This document shows positions 54,150 through 63,670 of a stretch of DNA of 64,000 bases, piece after piece. Made by a program: the position numbers and the translations under genes. The notes beneath the pieces were generated by a model that ran no database searches, was not told the DNA's origin, and saw only the letters and a list, made by a program, of their open reading frames with translations. Position 1 is the first letter of the stretch. Every line of letters begins with the position of its first letter. The DNA is from Bacteroidetes bacterium 43-93 (GTDB taxonomy: Bacteria; Bacteroidota; Bacteroidia; Chitinophagales; Chitinophagaceae), in the NCBI GenBank assembly GCA_001897855.1, contig MKUO01000023.1:369359-433358 (forward strand), in the 5' to 3' direction.

Positions 54150-56108
54150 ATGTTTGGGAGGATAGCCGGTGCCGCACTTAGTTTATTGATTTGCATCAAT
54201 AGTAATGGACAGACTATTGTAGGGTGGCAGCAGTGTGCCAAATATAAAACCACACAGGCGGCAGGAAAATTGACGGTGGCCGATATAGCAGAGGATGCGT
54301 ATGATATTAAGCATGTAAAGATCGATGTAAGGCTTACCAACCAATCTACTGCGATTAATGGAGTGGTAACGGTGCAGGCAAGTGTCGTAGCATCGCAGCT
54401 AGACAAGTACGTATTTGAATTGGATACGATGTTGCATGTAGATTCTTTTCTGCTGAACGGGATAAAGATGCCCGTTAGCAATAACGGCAATATAAGAGCC
54501 GCAATGTTGGATGTTCCGCTGCCCCATGCTGCCCCATTTACGGCAACGATATATTACGGCGGTGCAGCAGATGCAGGTAACGGGTATTACCAGGCGGGGC
54601 TCAATAATACAGATGCCAACCCGTATAAAGTGAAAACCACCTATTCGCTTGCTGAACCCTACCTGGCCTATAAGTGGTGGCCCTGCAAGCAATCGCTGCA
54701 GGATAAGATAGATAGTGCAGATATATGGATAACAGTACCTGCGGGGCTGAAGGCCGGGAGTAATGGTTTGCTGCAAAACGTAAGCAATGTAGCAGGTGGG
54801 CAACAACGGTTTGAATGGCATACAAGCTATCCGATAGCCTATTACCTGCTATCAGTATCTGTTGCTCCGTACATTGATTATCACTATAAGATAGCGATAC
54901 CCGGAAGTGCTGATAGCTTGTTGTTTCAGAACTATGTATATGATGCGCCGGGGTCTCTAGACAGCTATAAGCAAAGTATAGACAGCACGGCAGATATGCT
55001 GCAATATTTCTCGAACATATTTGGCGCCTATCCTTTTATGAAAGAAAAATACGGCCACTGCATTGTACCATTACCCGGAGGTATGGAATACCAGACCATG
55101 ACCAGTTGCGGAGATTTTGGCAGTATGCTGGTATCGCATGAGTTAACGCATCAGTGGTTTGGCGATCACGTAACCTGCGCCAGTTGGAAGGATGTATGGC
55201 TGAATGAAGGTTTTGCATCCTATGGGGAATACCTGTTCCTCGAACATTTTCGACCTAATGACGCAGCCGCCCACATGCAGCAGTTTCACGATGCTGTATT
55301 GAACAAAGCGGAAAAACGGGGTGCGGTATATGTGGATGATACTACAAACGATGGCAGAATATTTGACAGCAGGCTGTCTTATGCAAAAGCTGCAGCCGTG
55401 ATACATACTCTGCGGTTTGTAATAGATAATGATTCCCTGTTCTTTGCTATGCTAAGGGCCTACCAGCAGCAGTATGCCTTTGGTAATGCCACTACAGAGC
55501 GTTTTAAAAACCTGGCAGCCAATTTCGTACAACAAAACCTCGATACTTTTTTTGATCAATGGATCTATAAAGAAGGCTACCCGATCTATCGCCTGAGCTG
55601 GAACCAGTTAAACGATGATGTGTTCATTAAGATACAACAAACTACTGCGGTGCCGCAGTCAGTTAGCCTGTATCATATACCTTTGGAGTTAAAGCTAAAA
55701 AGCAGGCAAGGGGATAGTTTACTGCGCATCAATAACAATGCGAATGAGCAGATGCTGCAGCTGAAATGGGATCACACCATGACGAGTGTAGTAACCGACC
55801 CTAATAACTATATACTTAATGGCGATCTTGGCGCTTATCACGACCCTGAGTTAGGAATAAATACAGTAACTTCAAACGACATTGTTGTATTCCCTAATCC
55901 TGCAGGCGATTATTGGAGCATCATAGGACTGGCGCAAAATACAGACTGGATATTGACGGATATGAATGGCCGAATTGTGAGGAAAGGTAATACGGGATTA
56001 CAAACCTGGGATGTGATATATACCGACGGACTTGCACGTGGCGGTTATGTATATGTGCTGCTGCAAGGGAAGAAAAAAATAAAATCAATAAAGCTGATCA
56101 AAGAGTAA
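54150..56108 (+). CDS. M1 family zinc aminopeptidase with type A sorting domain, copy 1
   Basis: A 652-aa secreted peptidase with a signal peptide (MFGRIAGAALSLLICINSNGQ). It has the exopeptidase-type GGMEYQTM motif, the zinc motif HELTHQ and the third ligand in WLNEGFASYGEYLF. The C-terminus (VFPNPAGDYWSIIGLAQNTD ... KIKSIKLIKE) is a type A sorting domain, so the SprA system in this window would export it. Substrates are unknown. The adjacent paralogue starts 1 bp after the stop. Confidence 0.9.
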   Translation: MFGRIAGAALSLLICINSNGQTIVGWQQCAKYKTTQAAGKLTVADIAEDAYDIKHVKIDVRLTNQSTAINGVVTVQASVVASQLDKYVFELDTMLHVDSFLLNGIKMPVSNNGNIRAAMLDVPLPHAAPFTATIYYGGAADAGNGYYQAGLNNTDANPYKVKTTYSLAEPYLAYKWWPCKQSLQDKIDSADIWITVPAGLKAGSNGLLQNVSNVAGGQQRFEWHTSYPIAYYLLSVSVAPYIDYHYKIAIPGSADSLLFQNYVYDAPGSLDSYKQSIDSTADMLQYFSNIFGAYPFMKEKYGHCIVPLPGGMEYQTMTSCGDFGSMLVSHELTHQWFGDHVTCASWKDVWLNEGFASYGEYLFLEHFRPNDAAAHMQQFHDAVLNKAEKRGAVYVDDTTNDGRIFDSRLSYAKAAAVIHTLRFVIDNDSLFFAMLRAYQQQYAFGNATTERFKNLAANFVQQNLDTFFDQWIYKEGYPIYRLSWNQLNDDVFIKIQQTTAVPQSVSLYHIPLELKLKSRQGDSLLRINNNANEQMLQLKWDHTMTSVVTDPNNYILNGDLGAYHDPELGINTVTSNDIVVFPNPAGDYWSIIGLAQNTDWILTDMNGRIVRKGNTGLQTWDVIYTDGLARGGYVYVLLQGKKKIKSIKLIKE

Positions 56109-56109
56109 T

Positions 56110-58059
56110 ATGTGGCTGAAATACTTACTATTATTATTAATGACACCTGCTATTAGCTATGCAGGATATTGTCAGCGTGAGCAATCAAAACAAACCGGTA
56201 CTGCTAATAAAACAACGAGTGCAGCACCGGAGGAAGATGATTATGACGTGCTGTCATTGAAGTTTGATATTGCCCTTAGCAATACATCAACAGCGGTGAG
56301 TGGTAATGTGATTACTACCGGTAAAGTAGTAGCTGCATCTATGAGCACCTATGCATTTGAATTGAATAGTGTGATCACGATAGACTCCATTCGTTTTAAT
56401 AATCAGATAGTAACGGGCGTCACTACAACAGGCAACGTTCGAAAAGTATCGCTTCCATCATCAATTACTAACGGCAGCACGTTTACAGCACAGGTATATT
56501 ATCATGGGCAGCCACCGGCCGGCAACGGGCAATTCTTTACTGCGGGTTTGAATCCCGTATTGCTGAATGGTAACTATAATATCATGTATAGCCTTAGTGA
56601 TAAAGACCTGGCGAGCGACTGGTGGCCTGCAAAACAAAATATACAGGATAAGATAGACAGTGTAACCATGTGGGTAACGGTGGATGATTCACTAACCGTA
56701 GGAAGCAATGGACTGTTAAAGAATGTTAGAATACTACCGGTAAACAAGAAAAGATATGAATGGCATACTTCTTATCCTATAGACTATTACCTGGTATCTG
56801 TAGCAGTAGCTCCTTACAATGAGTATAGCTATTATATGCATTATACGGACGGCAGTGGAGATTCTATGCTGGTACAGAATTTTTATTACAACAAGCCCGG
56901 TATATTGACTGCAAGAGAGAAGGCGGCTTTCGATAGCACAGGTTTAATTATCGACCATTTCTCTAACCTCTTCGGCAGATATCCTTTTGATAAAGAAAAG
57001 TACGGGCATTGTATGTCCCCTTTGTCAGGCGGCATGGAGCACCAAACTATGACTACGATGGGTACGGTTGGTTTTTCAGATGAGGCCCTGATAGCACACG
57101 AGTTGGGGCACCAGTGGTGGGGCGATAATGTAACCTATGGCAGCTGGCGCGATATATGGCTGAGTGAAGGTTTTGCCTCTTATTGTGAGCAATTGTTTGT
57201 AGAGCATTTTCGGGGAGAGGCAGCATTTCTGGCGTACCGTAAAAATGTATTTGGGTATATTATAGGGCAAACAACCGGCAGTGTGTATGTAGACGATACT
57301 ACGAACGTGAACCGGATATTTAGCCAGAATCTTACTTATTATAAAGGGGCATCCGTAGTACATATGTTACGTTACCTTGCCCCATCAGACAGTATATTTT
57401 TCCGTGCTATGAAAAGGTACCAGTCTACGTATGGTGGTAGCCATGCCTTCACTGACGATCTGAAAAATATTGCAGAGCAGGAATATGGCTCATCTCTGGA
57501 TAGCTTCTTCTCGCAATGGGTATATGGGCAGGGCCTCCCTACATATAGTGCAAAATGGTATCAGCAGGGCAGCGATGTTGTGATACGACTTTCACAAAAC
57601 ACATCTGCGCCATCTTCGGTACCATGCTTTTGGATGCCTGTGCAAATAAAACTGAAATCTGCACTGGGAGATAAAGTCATTACCCTGTATAACAATGCCA
57701 ACTCACAAACCTTTGTTACCAGCTTTGACAGCGTAATGACCGGTATGGAAATAGATCCTTATGATAACATTCTGAACCGAACCACGAGTATTGTGCAGGA
57801 TGCAAGTATCCTCGGTATTGCCAATGCACAGTTAGACCAGATTCAGGTGTACCCCAATCCCGCGCAGGAAAGCTGGCAGGTAACAAATCTGCCACAAAAT
57901 GCCGATTGCCTGGTTACAGATGCCACCGGTAAAAGTATATGGCATAGCATTGCAAATTTTAAAATATCCATACCTGCAGCGCAGCTGGCACAAGGTGTGT
58001 ATTTCTTAAAAATAAAGACAAATGAAGGCGCGGTAAAATGTATGCAACTGGTCAGGTAA
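56110..58059 (+). CDS. M1 family zinc aminopeptidase with type A sorting domain, copy 2
   Basis: A 649-aa paralogue of the preceding gene, with signal peptide MWLKYLLLLLMTPAISYAGYC. Its metal site is HELGHQWWGDN and WLSEGFASYCEQLF, with substrate-binding GGMEHQTM. The C-terminus VYPNPAQESWQVTNLPQNAD ... GVYFLKIKTNEGAVKCMQLVR is a type A sorting domain. It starts 1 bp after copy 1 stops, which suggests coupled translation. Tandem duplication is likely, with clear divergence since. Confidence 0.9.
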   Translation: MWLKYLLLLLMTPAISYAGYCQREQSKQTGTANKTTSAAPEEDDYDVLSLKFDIALSNTSTAVSGNVITTGKVVAASMSTYAFELNSVITIDSIRFNNQIVTGVTTTGNVRKVSLPSSITNGSTFTAQVYYHGQPPAGNGQFFTAGLNPVLLNGNYNIMYSLSDKDLASDWWPAKQNIQDKIDSVTMWVTVDDSLTVGSNGLLKNVRILPVNKKRYEWHTSYPIDYYLVSVAVAPYNEYSYYMHYTDGSGDSMLVQNFYYNKPGILTAREKAAFDSTGLIIDHFSNLFGRYPFDKEKYGHCMSPLSGGMEHQTMTTMGTVGFSDEALIAHELGHQWWGDNVTYGSWRDIWLSEGFASYCEQLFVEHFRGEAAFLAYRKNVFGYIIGQTTGSVYVDDTTNVNRIFSQNLTYYKGASVVHMLRYLAPSDSIFFRAMKRYQSTYGGSHAFTDDLKNIAEQEYGSSLDSFFSQWVYGQGLPTYSAKWYQQGSDVVIRLSQNTSAPSSVPCFWMPVQIKLKSALGDKVITLYNNANSQTFVTSFDSVMTGMEIDPYDNILNRTTSIVQDASILGIANAQLDQIQVYPNPAQESWQVTNLPQNADCLVTDATGKSIWHSIANFKISIPAAQLAQGVYFLKIKTNEGAVKCMQLVR

Positions 58060-58087
58060 TAAGAACAGTGCATTAACACAACTAACC

Positions 58088-58095
58088 TACATTTG
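58088..58095 (+). promoter_or_regulatory. -7 box for terC
   Basis: TACATTTG, matching TAnnTTTG, lies 20 nt upstream of the terC ATG at 58116. No clear -33 element was found. Confidence 0.45.
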
Positions 58096-58115
58096 CATAC
58101 ACCTGTGTTTGTTTA

Positions 58116-58979
58116 ATGGAAAATCTCGGCCATCTTTTTCAGCATATAGTAGACAATCCATTGCCGTCTGCTATGATCATCCTGAACCTAATACTTATAG
58201 AAAGCCTGCTATCGGTTGATAATGCCGCTGTGCTGGCAACTATGGTGCTAGACCTGCCTAAAGACCAGCGCAGCAGAGCTTTAAAGATTGGCCTTATCGG
58301 TGCGTATGTGTTTCGTGGGCTATGCCTGCTGTTTGCTTTCCTGCTGATACAGATCTGGTGGTTTAAACCATTGGGGGGTATTTACCTGCTGTTCCTTGCT
58401 GTCAAATACTTCTTTACAAAAAAGAAAAACGAAGAGGAAACAATCGCCGAAGAGCTGGAGCATGCGCACAAAAGCTGGCTTTACCGCAAAACGCTGGGGA
58501 TGTTTGGCCCTTTTTGGTCTACAGTTATCATGGTAGAAATCATGGACCTGGCTTTTTCTGTTGACAATGTAATAGCGGCAAATGCATATACGCCCAATAT
58601 TATATTGATATGGGTAGGTGTATTTATTGGCATATTGGCCATGCGTTTTGTTGCACAGGCATTTGTGAAGTTATTAGAGAAATATCCTTTCCTTGAAAAA
58701 GCAGCTTATGTAGTAATTGCTTTGCTTGGCTTAAAACTTACATCTTCTATCATCGGGCATTTTTATCCATGTTCTCCATTTACCATTTTTATGGAAGGGG
58801 AAGCGGAATGCCTGCTGCACCAGGGAAAAGAGCTGCCAGTTGGCGAGCACCCTGTTGTATGGGGCGATGTACTTACATCGGTATTCAGCATTGCTATTTT
58901 TGTGCTGCCTGTTCTCAGTTCCATATTGTTCAATTTCCCGAAGCATCACAAGCTGCAGGAAAAGAACGACCGGGAATAA
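58116..58979 (+). CDS. TerC family integral membrane protein
   Basis: A 287-aa inner-membrane protein with about seven helices. The conserved acidic motifs are in ESLLSVDNAAVLATM and MDLAFSVDNVIAANAY. TerC proteins export manganese to loaded secretory proteins or confer tellurite resistance in other bacteria. Here the metal and partner are unknown. It is convergent with the EnvC-like gene, 16 bp away. Confidence 0.88.
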   Translation: MENLGHLFQHIVDNPLPSAMIILNLILIESLLSVDNAAVLATMVLDLPKDQRSRALKIGLIGAYVFRGLCLLFAFLLIQIWWFKPLGGIYLLFLAVKYFFTKKKNEEETIAEELEHAHKSWLYRKTLGMFGPFWSTVIMVEIMDLAFSVDNVIAANAYTPNIILIWVGVFIGILAMRFVAQAFVKLLEKYPFLEKAAYVVIALLGLKLTSSIIGHFYPCSPFTIFMEGEAECLLHQGKELPVGEHPVVWGDVLTSVFSIAIFVLPVLSSILFNFPKHHKLQEKNDRE

Positions 58980-58995
58980 TTAAGATAGATAAGTA

Positions 58996-60435
58996 TTAGC
59001 GCGCTATCCATGTTTCGGGATTGAGCTTAGTACCACCTTTCCATACCTGGAAGTTGATGATGCTCTCGCCCTCATCATTCATATTCACTGTACCGATAGG
59101 CTGCTTGGTGCGAACATCCTGGCCTGCCTGTACACTTACTTTTGATAAGTTGGTATATACAGTATAATAATCACCGTGCTGAATGATAACAGTCCATTCT
59201 TTGCCATCAACAGATAGCACCTTCAATACCTTACCATCGTATACAGACCTTGCCGGAGCATTGTGTGCGGTACTGATATCTACCCCGTAGTTATCCATTA
59301 CCACTTTTTCAGCAATTGGGTGATGGTAAACACCAAATCCTTGTGAAATAAAGCCTTTTTCTACCGGCCATGGCAGGCGTCCCCTGCTGCTTTCAAAACT
59401 GTTAGATAAAGCATTGGCTTCCGGTGTCAGCGAGAAGTCGTAATTCTTCGGCGCAACATTAGCCTTTGGTGGCGGCTGCACAGCTGCGTTAGATGCCGGT
59501 TGTGTATTTGCCGCGGTATTATTTGGCTTAGCCGGTTGGGTATTGTTTTTGCCATTATTAATAGGCCCTTCGGGCAATGGCCTTGAGTTGATGCCTGGCG
59601 CTACGGTTGCACCTTTGGATGCAGCAGCAGCTTGTGCGGCAGCAAGCCTGCGTGCTTCTTCTGCCTTGCGTGCTTCTTCACGGCGGCGTGCTTCTTCCTC
59701 GGCTTTGTGGCGCGCTTCTATCTCGCGGCGGATAACGTCCTGTATGGCTTTATTCAGCTGCTTGGCAGCGCGCTTATCCTTTTCCACCTTCACCTGCAGT
59801 TGTTTTTCCCTTCCCTTCAGTTCGTTTACAACGCTGTTGGTTTCATTGGTCTCTTTTTGTATCTCCAGTTTTTGCTTCTCCTGGTCTGTAAGTAAATTAT
59901 CTTTTGTAGATTTTTCAGAGTTTAATACATCTATTTTTTTGATGATGATGCCCTGCGTGCGGCGTATCTCATCGGCCTGCAGCTTGCGGTAGTCCCGTAT
60001 TTTTTTCAGGTACTTCATCCGGCGCACTGCCTCGTTAAAGTCTGCGGATGAAAAAAGGAAAGCCAGCATGTCATAAGAACTGCGGCTGCGGTATGCGTAT
60101 CTTACAGATTGCGCATAGCGTATTTTCAGTGTTGCCAGGTTTTCCCGCAGGTGTGCTACTTCCTGGGTAGAGGTAGTGATATTACTGTTGAGCCGTTCTA
60201 TCTCGACATTGATATTAGAGATGAGCCTCTGGCGTTCTGCCAGTTTGCTCTGCAGGGCGCGCAATTGACCCATAGTAGCCTTTTTATCGTTCTTGGTAGC
60301 TTCCAGTTGTTCCTCCGTTTGCCTGATGGACTCCAGGATACTTTTACGCCTCGCCTCCAGCTCGGCACTGGTAGGTTGCTGTGCATGTACGGGTAAACAA
60401 AACAGGATGAATATAACGATTGCGGTAAGGCGCAT
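58996..60435 (-). CDS. EnvC-like murein hydrolase activator
   Basis: A 479-aa periplasmic protein: signal peptide (MRLTAIVIFILFCLPVHAQ), a long coiled coil (residues about 20-250, with RRKSILESIRQTEEQLEATK), an Ala/Asn/Pro linker, and a LytM/M23 domain (GFGVYHHPIAEKVVMDNYGVDIS, VIIQHGDYYTVYTNLSKVSV). The coiled coil plus LytM order is that of EnvC, which activates amidases at the division septum. Zinc ligands look degenerate: the HxxxD histidine is N, and the HxH motif reads TNL. It is therefore likely an activator, not an enzyme. Confidence 0.85.
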   Translation of the reverse strand: MRLTAIVIFILFCLPVHAQQPTSAELEARRKSILESIRQTEEQLEATKNDKKATMGQLRALQSKLAERQRLISNINVEIERLNSNITTSTQEVAHLRENLATLKIRYAQSVRYAYRSRSSYDMLAFLFSSADFNEAVRRMKYLKKIRDYRKLQADEIRRTQGIIIKKIDVLNSEKSTKDNLLTDQEKQKLEIQKETNETNSVVNELKGREKQLQVKVEKDKRAAKQLNKAIQDVIRREIEARHKAEEEARRREEARKAEEARRLAAAQAAAASKGATVAPGINSRPLPEGPINNGKNNTQPAKPNNTAANTQPASNAAVQPPPKANVAPKNYDFSLTPEANALSNSFESSRGRLPWPVEKGFISQGFGVYHHPIAEKVVMDNYGVDISTAHNAPARSVYDGKVLKVLSVDGKEWTVIIQHGDYYTVYTNLSKVSVQAGQDVRTKQPIGTVNMNDEGESIINFQVWKGGTKLNPETWIAR

Positions 60436-60588
60436 TAATGACTATCTCTTTTCGGTAAGAAACAAAAATAACCAAATATCATGGGCAATAAAGCCTGTAA
60501 AAGCTTTTATAGACGATTTTAGTGTTTTTTTATATAAAACCACCGCTTTCATTTTTTTATAGTTTCTTTGTTTCCAAAGAAAAAGAAT

Positions 60589-61464
60589 ATGCTCTATTCG
60601 ATGACCGGTTTCGGACGGGCTGAGTCCAATATCAATGGCCGGCAGGTAGTTGTGGAGATAAAATCCCTTAACGGCAAGCAGTTTGATATTGTTACTAAGT
60701 TTCCACCAATACTGCGTCCTTACGAGTTAGATATAAGAAATATGCTGAACGCGACACTGATGCGCGGCAGTATAGATGTGACCATATCCATCAAACAGGA
60801 AGGTGCTACCAAGCCTATGACTGTAAATACGGGGCTGGCTGTGTTTTATTACCAGGGCATGCAACAAATAGCACAACAGCTAAACCTGCCCCAAGAAAAT
60901 GTATTGGCAACACTGATGCGTATGCCCGAAGTGGTAGCCCCGGAAACCGATGTATTGCCCGAGAGCGAATGGACACAGCTGAAAGACGTGGTAGAACTGG
61001 CGGCAAAACACCTGATGGAACACCGCAAGCACGAAGGGGCCGCCTTGCATAAAGACCTGCACAGCAGGATACAAAATATAGAAAACCTGCTGCAGACGGT
61101 ACTCCCATTTGAGGCCGCGCGTACCGAAAAGATAAGGGGCCGTATCTCTCAATCATTGCAGGATATAGTGGGTACGGAAAATATTGATCCTAACCGTTTT
61201 GAGCAGGAGATGATCTATTACCTGGAGCGTATAGATTTTAGTGAAGAGAAAATAAGATTGAAACAGCACTGCGAATATTTTCATACAACGGTAGAAAAAA
61301 GCGGCATCTCCAAAGGTAAGGTGCTGGGCTTTATACTACAGGAAATAGGCCGCGAGATCAATACATTGGGATCTAAGGCCAACTATGCCGAGATACAGCA
61401 GATAGTGATCAATATGAAAGACGAGCTGGAAAAAGCAAAAGAACAAGTGCTGAATATTTTATAA
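60589..61464 (+). CDS. yicC: YicC family endoribonuclease
   Basis: A 291-aa protein starting MLYSMTGFGRAESNINGRQV, the YicC hallmark. It also has KQFDIVTKFPPILRPYELDIRNML (in parts: IVTKFPPILRPYELDIR), EKSGISKGKVLGFILQEIGREINTLGSKA and a C-terminal DELEKAKEQVLNIL. YicC-type proteins have been described as endoribonucleases and RNA-decay factors. An in-frame TTG 21 nt upstream is not used. gldH starts 5 bp downstream. Confidence 0.9.
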   Translation: MLYSMTGFGRAESNINGRQVVVEIKSLNGKQFDIVTKFPPILRPYELDIRNMLNATLMRGSIDVTISIKQEGATKPMTVNTGLAVFYYQGMQQIAQQLNLPQENVLATLMRMPEVVAPETDVLPESEWTQLKDVVELAAKHLMEHRKHEGAALHKDLHSRIQNIENLLQTVLPFEAARTEKIRGRISQSLQDIVGTENIDPNRFEQEMIYYLERIDFSEEKIRLKQHCEYFHTTVEKSGISKGKVLGFILQEIGREINTLGSKANYAEIQQIVINMKDELEKAKEQVLNIL

Positions 61465-61469
61465 TATTT

Positions 61470-61985
61470 ATGTTGAATAAAAGATACACGTCAGGGAGTA
61501 TAATGATATTGCTCCTGGTATTATCCCTAACATTTACAGGCTGCATACAATCACCTTATTATCAGAAGGAGTATAATATGCAGCAAAACATGTGGGCATA
61601 TAATAATAAGCCTACGTTTAAGTTTGAAGTAACAGATACCAACGCTTTATATAATCTTTATTTCCTGATAAGGCATACAGAAGCTTATCCTTATTCTAAC
61701 ATCTGGGTATGGGTTTATACCAAAAAGCCGGGATCTAAAACCTTTGAAAAAACAAGGCTGGAGATACCATTGGCCGAACCATCCGGTAAATGGATGGGCA
61801 GGGGTATGGGCTCTATATGGGAGCAACGTATGCCCATAAGTAATGATGGTGACACCGTAATGCTGCGTAAAAAAGGCGTTTGGGAAATACAGATAGAACA
61901 AAACATGCGCGTAAATCCGTTACCGGAAGTATTGCAGGTAGGATTGCGTATTGAGAAAAAGCCTTTTGGTAACTTTAGGCATTAA
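61470..61985 (+). CDS. gldH: Gliding-motility lipoprotein GldH
   Basis: A 171-aa lipoprotein. The lipobox is LTFTGC and the sequence after it is IQSPYYQKEYNMQQNMW. The PTFKFEVTDTNALYNLYFLIRHTEAYPYSN segment (in parts: FEVTDTNALYNLYFLIRHT, EAYPYSNIWVWV) is characteristic of GldH, an accessory lipoprotein of gliding and type IX secretion. It lies between yicC and a histidine kinase with gaps of 5 and 11 bp, so the three are probably one unit. Confidence 0.88.
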   Translation: MLNKRYTSGSIMILLLVLSLTFTGCIQSPYYQKEYNMQQNMWAYNNKPTFKFEVTDTNALYNLYFLIRHTEAYPYSNIWVWVYTKKPGSKTFEKTRLEIPLAEPSGKWMGRGMGSIWEQRMPISNDGDTVMLRKKGVWEIQIEQNMRVNPLPEVLQVGLRIEKKPFGNFRH

Positions 61986-61996
61986 AACAATGCCCC

Positions 61997-62974
61997 ATGC
62001 GTTTCTTTACCTCGGTACACCTCCTGTTACTTGCCTATATCATATCTGCACTGGTGTTTTGGGGGGTAAGCCTTAATAAACAAAGCAAACAGATATACCA
62101 GCAGGATGTGGCGCTGCTGAAAACCGAGATTGACAGCACTACCCAGCCTGAGATGTACAATTCTCACATCGCTACGCTGAAGGAGAAGAGGCATAAACGT
62201 ACGATACAATACCTGGGCGAGGGCTCTACTTTTTTAGTGATCATATTGATAGGTGCTGCCGTAGTGTACACCTCTTTTCAAAGACGCATACGGTTATCGC
62301 GGCAGCAAAATAATTTCATGCTATCGGTAACACATGAGCTTAAATCGCCAATAGCGGCTATGAAACTGAACTTGCAAACGCTGGAAAGGCACCAGTTGAA
62401 TGAAGAAAAGAAGAAACAACTGATAGACCGTTGTATCAGCGAATCTAATCGCTTGAACGACCTGTGCAATAATATGCTGATAGCATCGCAGATGGAAGGA
62501 AGGCAATATGTGCCGGCAAGGGAAGCGATTGATTTTACTGATTTGGTATCGCAGAGTGTAAAAGATTACGCAGGCAGGTACCACGACAGGTTTAGCTTTT
62601 ATTCTGACGTGAATGCCAGGCTTACCGGCGACAGGCTTTTATTGCAAATGGCCATCAACAATCTGCTGGAGAATGCAATAAAATATACGCCTGCAGGCAC
62701 CTTAATAGATGTGACGCTGCACGGTAAAGATAATATTGTAACATTAGCCGTTGCCGACAAAGGGCCCGGCATACCTGATTCTGAGAAGGATAAGATATTT
62801 AATAAGTTTTACAGGGTGGGCAATGAAGAAACCCGCAGAACAAAAGGCACCGGGCTGGGGCTATACCTTACATCAAAAATTATTAAGCAGCATAACGGTA
62901 AGATAACGATAGCCAACAATAAGCCTGTAGGTTCTGTATTTGAAATAACCCTACCAGTCCTCGCCGACGCTTAA
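61997..62974 (+). CDS. Sensor histidine kinase, possible PorY
   Basis: A 325-aa kinase. An N-terminal membrane helix (FTSVHLLLLAYIISALVFWGV) and a second (GSTFLVIILIGAAVVYTSF) flank a short periplasmic loop. The H-box is VTHELKSPIAAMKLNLQTL, the N-box NLLENAIKYTPAG, the G1 box DKGPGIP and the G2 box GTGLGLYLTS. There is no receiver domain. Given gldH just upstream and porX in this window, it could be PorY, PorX's partner, but this is not proved. Its stop overlaps rnhB by 24 bp. Confidence 0.88.
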   Translation: MRFFTSVHLLLLAYIISALVFWGVSLNKQSKQIYQQDVALLKTEIDSTTQPEMYNSHIATLKEKRHKRTIQYLGEGSTFLVIILIGAAVVYTSFQRRIRLSRQQNNFMLSVTHELKSPIAAMKLNLQTLERHQLNEEKKKQLIDRCISESNRLNDLCNNMLIASQMEGRQYVPAREAIDFTDLVSQSVKDYAGRYHDRFSFYSDVNARLTGDRLLLQMAINNLLENAIKYTPAGTLIDVTLHGKDNIVTLAVADKGPGIPDSEKDKIFNKFYRVGNEETRRTKGTGLGLYLTSKIIKQHNGKITIANNKPVGSVFEITLPVLADA

Positions 62975-63562
62975 CGCCTCTTCCGATTTATCCCATTTGA
63001 AGGTCTTGCGATGATAATGGCACATGCCGTGTATCTTCAGCTGTTCGCGATGGAATGGAGTGCCATAACCTTTATTATCATTCCAGCCGTAATGAGGATA
63101 TTCTTCATGCACCTTCATCATATATTCGTCGCGGTAAGTCTTTGCCAGGATGCTGGCGGCAGCGATAGAGGCGTATATACCATCGCCCTGTATCACACAT
63201 TCGTGCATAATGCCGAAGTAGGGAGAGAACCGGTTGCCATCAATCAGCAATAATTCGGGACGAAGGTGCAGCTGGTCTATCGCCAGGTGCATGGCTTTGA
63301 AAGATGCGTTGAGTATGTTGATCTTATCTATTTCTTCATGGTCCACAGAAGCTACCGCCCATGCCAGTGCTTTCTTTTCTATAATGGGCCTGAGCTTGTT
63401 GCGTGTTTCGGCGTTGAGTTGCTTGCTATCGTTGAGCAGCTTGTTGCGAAAGTTCTTTGGAAGTATCACTGCAGCCGCGAAGACCGGGCCTGCAAGGCAT
63501 CCGCGCCCTGCTTCATCGCATCCCGCCTCTATTATAGTCTTTGAATAAAAAGATTTCAACAC
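62951..63562 (-). CDS. rnhB: Ribonuclease HII
   Basis: A 203-aa nuclease that removes ribonucleotides from DNA. The metal-binding acid motif is IEAGCDEAGRGCLAGPVFAA near residue 14, with KTYRDEYMM and the AWAVASVDHEEIDKINILNASF segment (in parts: WAVASVDHEEIDKINILNA). Length is normal. Its stop overlaps the convergent histidine kinase gene by 24 bp. Confidence 0.95.
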   Translation of the reverse strand: MLKSFYSKTIIEAGCDEAGRGCLAGPVFAAAVILPKNFRNKLLNDSKQLNAETRNKLRPIIEKKALAWAVASVDHEEIDKINILNASFKAMHLAIDQLHLRPELLLIDGNRFSPYFGIMHECVIQGDGIYASIAAASILAKTYRDEYMMKVHEEYPHYGWNDNKGYGTPFHREQLKIHGMCHYHRKTFKWDKSEEALSVGEDW

Positions 63563-63620
63563 ACCCGCACGGTTAAGGCTGTAAAATAAATAACATCTGC
63601 GGTTTTGAACAAAAAAATAA

Positions 63621-63642
63621 AAGAGCCCTATAAAGGGCCCTT
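63621..63642 (-). terminator. Terminator of the last minus-strand gene
   Basis: On the minus strand AAGGGCCC and GGGCTCTT pair over 8 bp with one G.U wobble and a TTTATA loop, followed by TTATTTTTTT. It lies 29 bp beyond the stop at 63671. Confidence 0.75.
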
Positions 63643-63670
63643 CTGTATAAGGGATAAGAGAGAGAACTGA

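Noticed and set aside
56108..56110. One fused M1 peptidase broken by a frameshift
   Set aside because: Both genes have complete signal, peptidase and sorting domains, so they are two genes.
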